64,000 nt of DNA from the NCBI RefSeq assembly GCF_003061515.1, contig NZ_CP028924.1:2418001-2482000 (forward strand), read 5' to 3'. Source of the DNA: Colwellia sp. Arc7-D. GTDB taxonomy: Bacteria > Pseudomonadota > Gammaproteobacteria > Enterobacterales > Alteromonadaceae. A model generated the notes under the pieces. It was not told the origin of the DNA. It saw only the letters and a program-made list of their open reading frames with translations, and ran no database searches. Made by a program: the position numbers and the translations under genes. The stretch's first letter is position 1, and each line of letters opens with the position of its first letter. Positions 53,519 to 64,000 of the stretch are shown piece by piece.

Positions 53519-53634
53519 GCCTAGCAATGTCCTACTCTCACATGGGAACTCCCACACTACCATCGGCGCTAACACGTTTCACTTCTGAGTTCGGAATGGG
53601 ATCAGGTGGGGCCATGTCGCTATTGTCGCTAGAC
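53519..53634 (-). rRNA. rrf: 5S ribosomal RNA
   Basis: Reverse complement carries the standard 5S landmarks (CCGAACTCAGAAGTGAAAC, GCGCCGATGGTAGTGTGGG, and the paired ends GCCTAGC/GTCTAGC). Ends approximate. Confidence 0.95.
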
Positions 53635-53786
53635 AAAAAAGGTACAATCTTGAAAGCTGTTCATTAAGACGTGTCTCAATGATAATAAATACGTTTTTTT
53701 TCTCTTATTCACACAATTGTCATGCGTGATGCGTGTATTCCTACACTTTTGTCAAACTTCATACAACAAAACCACTTGGGTGTTGT

Positions 53787-56678
<2,892 letters not shown>

Positions 56679-57091
56679 TACAACCCCAAGTAGTTTCCTA
56701 TTTGGTACAAGCAGGTGACAAAACCCGCTCAATTGTAAAGTCTGACATTTTCACGCACACAAAGTGTGTCTTGAATAAGAGTGGTAATTCATTACGATTA
56801 GTAAACTAAACGTAAATAAACTACCGGGTTGATTACGTTTCCGAGGAGGACCCGTAATCACCATCATTAACAGGCGATATTCCCGTTAACAACAGCTTGG
56901 TATTTATAATTTACAAACAACAGCGCGACACCGTGTTTGCCATATAAATACCGGTATTTATATCAGCTTTCCAGATTGTTAAAGAACTTGTCATTCACAC
57001 GCATTCGGTGGTGACTTGGTTAAAAACCAAACTTAAAGTAGCTTAAAAAAAGCATAACTTAAGTTTGGTCTTTCAATTCTTAGTGAAGAAG
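56679..57091 (-). other. tRNA-Ala to 23S spacer with boxA
   Basis: 412 bp. Contains a boxA-type antitermination signal on the minus strand, GTTCTTTAACAATCTGG (56971-56987), as in enteric rRNA spacers, and RNase III-like long inverted stretches. No gene. Confidence 0.75.
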
Positions 57092-57167
57092 TGGTGGAGC
57101 TAAGCAGGATCGAACTGCTGACCTCCTGCGTGCAAGGCAGGCGCTCTCCCAGCTGAGCTATAGCCCC
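57092..57167 (-). tRNA. tRNA-Ala (TGC)
   Basis: 76-nt cloverleaf on the minus strand, anticodon TGC, encoded CCA, in the 16S-23S spacer. Confidence 0.97.
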
Positions 57168-57289
57168 GCAATGGGAAACATACTTTAGCTAGAACATAAA
57201 CGCAGATTTACGTCAGTTGCAAGGCGGTTTATCGCGAAGTGTAGGTATTTCTACACGAGTGATGAACCAACGCCGCAAGTGGCGTAAAT

Positions 57290-57366
<77 letters not shown>

Positions 57367-57488
57367 ATTTCTCTTTCAAGAATTTACGTCCGAAGCTAGC
57401 ATGTTTGGACTTCTTCTAATTTGTTATCATGTAATTTGTGTGAACACTCGTAGAACCGAAGTTCTCATTAAGCTGTTTTACTTCAAGA

Positions 57489-59033
<1,545 letters not shown>

Positions 59034-59390
59034 AAATCGTTTGTGATGCTCACCTTAACTAACCGAAGTTGACTAAGAAAAGACATCTGCTCAATGAATT
59101 CTGTCGTGTCACTCTCTATCCGACTAAAGAAGAAAGTAACTACATAAAACGTATATTTAAACTCGAAAGTCTAAATGATACTTATTTTTTGTGTGACATC
59201 ATATTAAGCTGTTTTTTTTGTTACCCGAAGGTAACTATGTAAAATCAACGTTAATGTGAGTGTCCACACAAATTGCATGATAACTAATTGTTAAAGAACG
59301 TTAGTTGATACTCGAAGTAAAAAACTAACCGAAACAAAATCTCATTCGCTTTGCTTCGTTGCTGCAGGCCTTGCCTGAAGCGAGATGCGC
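59034..59390 (-). other. rRNA leader with boxA
   Basis: About 350 bp of leader. GTTCTTTAACAAT (59287-59299, minus) is a boxA antitermination site; it is followed by processing stems. Confidence 0.75.
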
Positions 59391-59418
59391 ATTCTACGCA
59401 ACTCAGTTTTAATGTCAA
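59391..59418 (-). promoter_or_regulatory. Promoter of the rRNA operon
   Basis: TTGACA, 16 bases, TAGAAT on the minus strand with GCGCATCTC after it. An A/T-rich UP-like tract (about 59420-59460) lies upstream. The GC discriminator suits stringent control. Confidence 0.85.
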
Positions 59419-59524
59419 CGTTTTATTTGAATTTATTTTAAAAGTTTTTAAAACTTTCAAAACCTCTCTTTAAAACGTTAAGTTAACCAATTCAGCCTAA
59501 ACCGTGCTAGATAACTTATTAAAA

Positions 59525-59553
59525 CAGTTCGTTGGGGTGACCCCTTGGAACTG
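59525..59553 (-). terminator. Terminator of gmhB
   Basis: CAGTTC and GGGG arms pair with CCCC and GAACTG around a TGA loop; on the minus strand it is followed by TTTTAATAAG. It separates gmhB from the rRNA promoter. Confidence 0.65.
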
Positions 59554-59660
59554 GAGCGCATTTTAGAGATTTTTGACCTCACGTCAATACCTAAAGTGCA
59601 TTTAATTTCGTAAATGTGTTTGTTTGCTTTTTAATTATACAATATGACGATAATTCAAGC

Positions 59661-60209
59661 TTAAACGATATATTCAATAGCTTGTTTTAGCTCATTGATG
59701 CGAATTACACCCTCAAGATTGTCTGTAGGTGACTCTTGAGTATAGCGGCTATCGACTAAAATTCTAGATTTTATACCTGCATTATCGGCTGCTTGCATGT
59801 CAGAAACTTTATCACCAATAAAAATACTATCCGCTAAGGTAATACCATACTCTTTCTGTGCTTGATTAATCATACCTGGTTCAGGTTTGCGACACTTGCA
59901 TGGCATGACAAAGTTGTTAACGCCTTTTGTAGGATGATGTGGACAAAAGTACACTTTGGTTATCGTTACCTTGTGCTTACTAAATTCATCAACCATCCAA
60001 TTCGATAATATTTCAAAAGTCGCTATATCATAATAACCTCGAGCTATACCTGCTTGGTTAGTTATAACGAATATTTGATAACCTTTGTCTATAGCTAGTT
60101 GGCATAACTCAAATATTCCTTCTAAAAATTCAAAATCTTCTGCTTTATGAACATAACCATGGTCTACATTGATGATGCCATCTCTATCAAGGAAAAGTGC
60201 TTTATTCAT
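59661..60209 (-). CDS. gmhB: D-glycero-beta-D-manno-heptose-1,7-bisphosphate 7-phosphatase
   Basis: 182 residues from the ATG at 60209 (an ATG at 60212 also fits). GmhB removes a phosphate in ADP-heptose synthesis for lipopolysaccharide core. HAD motif I FLDRDGIINVDHGY, motif II FVITNQAG, the zinc loop (CPHHPTKG ... CKCRKPEPGM) and motif IV FIGDKVSDMQAA are all present. A TTG at 60236 gives a longer frame without a good ribosome site. Confidence 0.93.
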   Translation of the reverse strand: MNKALFLDRDGIINVDHGYVHKAEDFEFLEGIFELCQLAIDKGYQIFVITNQAGIARGYYDIATFEILSNWMVDEFSKHKVTITKVYFCPHHPTKGVNNFVMPCKCRKPEPGMINQAQKEYGITLADSIFIGDKVSDMQAADNAGIKSRILVDSRYTQESPTDNLEGVIRINELKQAIEYIV

Positions 60210-60262
60210 CATTACTTTCTTATTTAGTTGCTTCAAATACGCTATAAACTAGCAATTTACTC

Positions 60263-60307
60263 TGAAGGCATCGTTATATACAAAGTAAGTATTAACGATG
60301 CCTTGCT
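60263..60307 (-). terminator. Terminator of the SDR gene
   Basis: AAGGCATCGTTA and TAACGATGCCTT arms; a second short hairpin (GCTCTTA/TAAGAGC) follows at 60305-60322. Confidence 0.75.
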
Positions 60308-60387
60308 CTTAAGGATAAGAGCACGCCTGTGCTGATGACTTATATATTTAACAATTTAAGCTACACATTCGATAATGAGTATCGCAT

Positions 60388-61149
60388 TTACATGCACAAG
60401 CCACCATCAATCTCTACAACACGTCCTGTGAAAAATTCATTTTCAATAATGTAGTTAACGGTATGAGCTATTTCATCAGCTTCGCCTAAACGACCAACAG
60501 GCTTCATGCTCTCTAAGCGTTGACGCATTTCAGGTTTCATTGCATCTGTCATTGCTGTGCGAATAACACCAGGAGCAATTGCACCAACACGAATACCATG
60601 GCGGCCAAGCTCTCTTGCCCATGTAACTGTCATAGCAACTACACCTGCTTTTGAAGCAGCATAATTTGTTTGACCCATATTACCGCCACGGGCAATTGAT
60701 GACATATTGATGATCACACCTTTACGTTTGCCCTCAATCATATGAACAGCAGCTTCTCGTCCACATAAAAATACGCCCGTTAAATTAACATCAATGACTG
60801 ATTGAAATTGATCTAGTGACATTTTTTTACTTACAACGCCATCTTTAGCTTTAACAAACATGCCATCACGTAAAATACCAGCATTGTTGATTAAGCCATC
60901 GATACCTGAGAAGTCATCATTAATTTTTACAAATATTGCTTCTACTTCACTTTCATTAGTTACATTTGCTAAATAGTATTTAGCTTGCGAACCTGCTTCT
61001 TCAATCAAGCTAACAGTGGTTTGCAATTGCTCTTCATTGAGATCAATAAGTGCTAATTTTGCGCCTGATTTCGCCAAGTTTAAGGCAATTGCACGACCAA
61101 GACCTTGTCCGCCGCCAGTCACTACTATAGTTTTACCGTTTAAATTCAT
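60388..61149 (-). CDS. Short-chain dehydrogenase, 3-oxoacyl reductase type
   Basis: 253 residues. Rossmann motif TGGGQGLGRAIA, NNAG, catalytic Ser in INMSSIARGG and YAASKAG (Tyr, Lys). Resembles FabG-type 3-oxoacyl reductases but lies in an acyl-CoA cluster, not a fatty-acid synthesis one, so a 3-hydroxyacyl-CoA or related substrate is more likely. Ninety bases downstream of the hydrolase gene, same strand; probably one operon. Confidence 0.88.
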   Translation of the reverse strand: MNLNGKTIVVTGGGQGLGRAIALNLAKSGAKLALIDLNEEQLQTTVSLIEEAGSQAKYYLANVTNESEVEAIFVKINDDFSGIDGLINNAGILRDGMFVKAKDGVVSKKMSLDQFQSVIDVNLTGVFLCGREAAVHMIEGKRKGVIINMSSIARGGNMGQTNYAASKAGVVAMTVTWARELGRHGIRVGAIAPGVIRTAMTDAMKPEMRQRLESMKPVGRLGEADEIAHTVNYIIENEFFTGRVVEIDGGLCM

Positions 61150-61238
61150 AGTTAATCCTCTGTTTATCTTTTTATTAGTTTGTAACGTCGGCTTTAAACT
61201 ACATAGGTATTAAATGAGTTAAAGCCGATATTAATAAT

Positions 61239-62405
61239 TTATTTGCTTAGTTTTTTTAAAGGGGTAAAAAACCAAGTCAGTAATTCTGCCGGAATATCCT
61301 TGATGTTTTCATAGGTCCAGCGTGGGTTTTTATCTTTATCTATCAGCAGTGCTCGAACGCCTTCACTTAATTCTGGATACTGACAACAACGTAAACTTAA
61401 GTTGAGATCAGCGGCGAAGCACTCTGCTAAAGTGAGATCTTTACTCATTATTAAATGTTGATAGGTTATTATCGCCGAAAGCGGGCTACCTTTTTTCAGT
61501 TTTGCTTGTGCTCGCTGTAACCAGTCATTATCAGTTTCTAGGGCTGAAATAGCTTGATAGATATCTGCGCCATTATCAAAATCAGTCAATTGCGTAATCA
61601 CCGCATGATGGTCAACTACGTTAGAGGGTATTAGTTTGAATGCTAGCTCACTTTGTTGAACAAATTTACTCAACGCTTGAGCTAGCAAGTCATAGTTTTC
61701 GTTATTACTTTGCCATTCAATATTACTCAGGTCTGCTATTACATCATTTTTAAAGCTACTGTTAATACCAACATTAGCTAAACCAATGTTTAACGCGTCT
61801 GCCGCATTAAAAATTGCGCCCGTCATGCCTAAAAATAACCCGATATTATTAGGCATTTTATTAAGAAACCAACTTGCACCAACATCGGGATATAAACCTA
61901 TCGTGATTTCGGGCATGGCTAGCAAGGTTTTTTCGGTAACCACTTTATGACTCGCACCAGCAAATAAGCCAATACCACCGCCCATGATATACCCGTCACC
62001 CCAAACTAAAATGGGTTTAGTAAATTCGTGTATCAGTTGATCTACTTGATACTCTAGTGAGAAAAACTCATGCCCAAAAGATGCAATAATAGTTTCGTCA
62101 TTGATTATACTAGCCGATGTTTGTGTTAAGTAATTCGACTCAATGTTAGCGCTATTTTCTCTTTCCTCTTTAAGCGCATGGCATAAGCTAACAACATCAC
62201 CACCAGCGCAAAAAGCTTTATCTCCTGCCCCTTGAATAATTACCATGGCAATTTCATCATTGCTTTGCCATGCCAGTAGTTGTTTATGCAATAACACAAA
62301 CATACTCATGTTAAGAGCATTAAGCGATTTTGGGGCATTTAATTCTGCAAATGCAATGCGCTTATTATTTTTTGTCTTTATTTCGCTAAATATTACCGGT
62401 GACAT
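61239..62405 (-). CDS. Enoyl-CoA hydratase/isomerase family, 3-hydroxyisobutyryl-CoA hydrolase-like
   Basis: 388 residues. Crotonase fold: ALNMSMFVLLHKQL, oxyanion-hole KAFCAGGDVVSL, then IMGGGIGLFAGASHKVVTEKTLLAMPE and IGLYPDVGASWFLNKMP, the pattern of 3-hydroxyisobutyryl-CoA hydrolases in valine breakdown rather than of typical hydratases. Longer than ordinary crotonases, as expected for the group. Confidence 0.88.
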   Translation of the reverse strand: MSPVIFSEIKTKNNKRIAFAELNAPKSLNALNMSMFVLLHKQLLAWQSNDEIAMVIIQGAGDKAFCAGGDVVSLCHALKEERENSANIESNYLTQTSASIINDETIIASFGHEFFSLEYQVDQLIHEFTKPILVWGDGYIMGGGIGLFAGASHKVVTEKTLLAMPEITIGLYPDVGASWFLNKMPNNIGLFLGMTGAIFNAADALNIGLANVGINSSFKNDVIADLSNIEWQSNNENYDLLAQALSKFVQQSELAFKLIPSNVVDHHAVITQLTDFDNGADIYQAISALETDNDWLQRAQAKLKKGSPLSAIITYQHLIMSKDLTLAECFAADLNLSLRCCQYPELSEGVRALLIDKDKNPRWTYENIKDIPAELLTWFFTPLKKLSK

Positions 62406-62456
62406 ATTAATCCTTAACTTTGTATTTACACATATTATATTTTGAATAAATGGCGG

Positions 62457-63470
62457 TTAATCTAGGCTCGCATCAATTTCAACTACGGTTCGTCCAGTAA
62501 CACTACCTTCGACATAAGCGTCAAACGCTTGAGATAAATCAGCAAATTTAATGGTGGTAGGAGAAATAAGATCGAGCTTAGTAGGTTTTAAATCGCTAGC
62601 TAAGCGCTTCCATCCTTGTGTTCTAACCGATAAGGGCATTTCAACTGAGTTAATACCAAGCAAGCTAACACCACGTAAAATAAAAGGCATAACCGTTGAT
62701 TCAAGTTTGTAACCACCAGCCAAGCCAATCGAAGCAATATTGCCCCAAATGTTTGTTGTGCGAGTTAACCAAGCTAAAGTATCACCACCAACATTATCAA
62801 TCGCCCCGCCCCATTGGGCATTTTCTAATGGCTTGGTACCCATTTCAATATCATGACGATTAATTAACTTGCTTGCTCCCAACGCTTTTAAATAGGGTTC
62901 TTGTTCTGTTTTACCCGTATAGGCAATAACTTCATAGCCAATATTCGACAACATGTTAATCGCAAAACTGCCGACACCACCCGTAGCACCCGTAACAACA
63001 ATTGGGCCTCGTTCTGGTATTTGACCGTTATCTTCCATTCTCTGTATCGCAAGCGCCGCAGTATAACCGGCAGTGCCTAGCGCCATAACATCACGTAAAC
63101 TCATACCAATAGGCAAGTTAACGATTGAGTCTGCCTTAACACGGGCATATTCACTATAACCACCATCATAAAGCTCTGATAATTGCGCGCCACAAACTAG
63201 CACTTTATCGCCGGTCTGAAAACGCGAGTCTTCAGAGCTAACGACAACGCCTGATAAATCAATGCCGCCGACTAATGGGTAAGTTCTTAAAATGCGACCT
63301 TTACCCGTTGCTGCTAGCGCATCTTTATAGTTAATGTCTGAATAAGCAACCTTAACAACCACTTCGCCAGCGGTTAAGTCGTTTAGACTAATCTGCTCGA
63401 AACCGCTGGTAATGTTTTTATCATTTTTATGAATACGAAATGCGGTGAATTTTTCTGGTATGTTCAGCAT
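62457..63470 (-). CDS. acuI: Acrylyl-CoA reductase, AcuI/YhdH family
   Basis: 337 residues from the ATG at 63470, eight bases after AAAAGG. Medium-chain NADPH oxidoreductase, zinc-free. NYKDALAATGKGRILRTYPLVGGIDLSG near the N-terminus is the AcuI/YhdH signature; the NADPH motif is VTGATGGVGS. AcuI reduces toxic acrylyl-CoA to propionyl-CoA, as in DMSP breakdown by marine bacteria. No DMSP lyase is visible in the window, so general detoxification or propionate-side metabolism is equally possible. Confidence 0.85.
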   Translation of the reverse strand: MLNIPEKFTAFRIHKNDKNITSGFEQISLNDLTAGEVVVKVAYSDINYKDALAATGKGRILRTYPLVGGIDLSGVVVSSEDSRFQTGDKVLVCGAQLSELYDGGYSEYARVKADSIVNLPIGMSLRDVMALGTAGYTAALAIQRMEDNGQIPERGPIVVTGATGGVGSFAINMLSNIGYEVIAYTGKTEQEPYLKALGASKLINRHDIEMGTKPLENAQWGGAIDNVGGDTLAWLTRTTNIWGNIASIGLAGGYKLESTVMPFILRGVSLLGINSVEMPLSVRTQGWKRLASDLKPTKLDLISPTTIKFADLSQAFDAYVEGSVTGRTVVEIDASLD

Positions 63471-63643
63471 ATTAAGCGCCTTTTTATACATAATATTAAT
63501 GGCTGAACTTCGTGATGAAATTCAGCCATTAATAAAGTAGATTTACGTAATGTTAAAATCAATTAGCATTCAATAAAACATAGACCAAAACAATTAAACT
63601 TTAGTCCCGTTTAGCTCAGTTTAGCCCAGTGATTTAGCAAACC

Positions 63644-64000
63644 TTAATGGTTATAATTAAAGAGGTTTTCTGGCATAGCCATTAATGATTTACTACCGGC
63701 TTCAATGGCATGAATATGACCATCAATTCTTGGCAATAATCGTTCATTAAAAAATACACCAACATAAAGCTTTGCTTGATAAAAATCTTCATCTTTATGT
63801 GCTGATGACTTTTCTGCCATCAAAGCCCACATATAGGCATAGCTTAGTAAACCAAAGGCGGCTAAGTAATCGCTTGCCGAGGCACCAACCATATTTTTAT
63901 CTTGATCATGCTCAGCAATAATTAACCCTGTCACTGCTTTTAATTTTTCTAGAGCAACAGCTAAAGGTTGAACAAAACCAGTCAATGCTTGGTTATCGGT
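63644..64000 (-). CDS. Acyl-CoA dehydrogenase, C-terminal part (cut by window edge)
   Basis: The frame is open through 64000, so the gene continues beyond the window. The visible 119 residues (helical; SASDYLAAFGLLSYAYMWALMAEKS, QAKLYVGVFFNERLLPRIDGHIHAIEAG, ending MPENLFNYNH) match the C-terminal helical extension of long acyl-CoA dehydrogenases (Acyl-CoA_dh C-terminal-like domain). The catalytic base and flavin site lie outside. The cluster with acuI, the hydrolase and the SDR fits acyl-CoA breakdown. Confidence 0.8.
   Translation of the reverse strand, partial: TDNQALTGFVQPLAVALEKLKAVTGLIIAEHDQDKNMVGASASDYLAAFGLLSYAYMWALMAEKSSAHKDEDFYQAKLYVGVFFNERLLPRIDGHIHAIEAGSKSLMAMPENLFNYNH

Overview
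The window is low-GC gammaproteobacterial DNA. Gene families and order (dnaQ next to a TIGR03503-type gene, rhombosortase, YgiQ, YbiT, RlmJ, tandem DUF5916 outer-membrane proteins, 16S-Ile-Ala-23S-5S operon) suggest a marine Alteromonadales bacterium, most likely Colwelliaceae (Colwellia or Thalassotalea type). That placement is inferred from the look of the proteins, not from a search.

Region 1 (1-18.5 kb) is a chromosomal integron. A full-length integron integrase (17555-18520, +) carries the integron-specific insert and has a textbook LexA box in front of it. Facing away from it is an array of about 28 small cassettes, every ORF on the minus strand, separated by about 24 attC sites of roughly 90-100 bp. 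An attI-type junction (about 17320) and a sigma70-like cassette promoter (Pc, 17396-17424, minus) lie between integrase and array. attC sites are well kept near the integrase and decay towards the left end, where there are tandem relic attCs, a frameshifted cassette and an attC with a triplicated end. Most cassette products are small membrane proteins, lipoproteins or secreted proteins; recognisable families are RDD, DUF2071, DUF4177, RidA-like, TonB C-terminal domain, CPBP protease, S41 protease, YceK/YidQ lipoprotein and SMI1/KNR4. One attC (cassette 7) is split by an IS110-family element (12858-14069). Its 5' non-coding region folds like a bridge RNA: one loop carries a guide complementary to the attC end it sits in, the other a guide matching the element's own right end. 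This is the most interesting object in the window.

Region 2 (18.5-23 kb) holds five nearly identical tandem tRNA-Asp genes, a TIGR03503-like gene broken by a one-base frameshift, dnaQ, a DUF2919-like gene and a DUF599 gene.

Region 3 (23-53 kb) is ordinary chromosome: two tandem DUF5916/CBM9-like outer-membrane proteins, an RDD protein, cysK, a small lipoprotein, gamma-glutamyltransferase, a DTW-domain tRNA modification enzyme with an in-frame repeat insert, rhombosortase, an FMN-dependent glutamate-synthase-like protein, an S9 peptidase, YgiQ, a membrane protein, YbiT, RlmJ, a CadC-type wHTH/TPR regulator with a small secreted protein, a DEAD-box helicase, a GNAT protein and FolD.

Region 4 (53-64 kb) is a complete rRNA operon on the minus strand with decayed repeats of its 5S/terminator end, then gmhB and an acyl-CoA metabolism cluster (SDR, 3-hydroxyisobutyryl-CoA-hydrolase-like, AcuI-like, acyl-CoA dehydrogenase C-terminus cut by the window edge).
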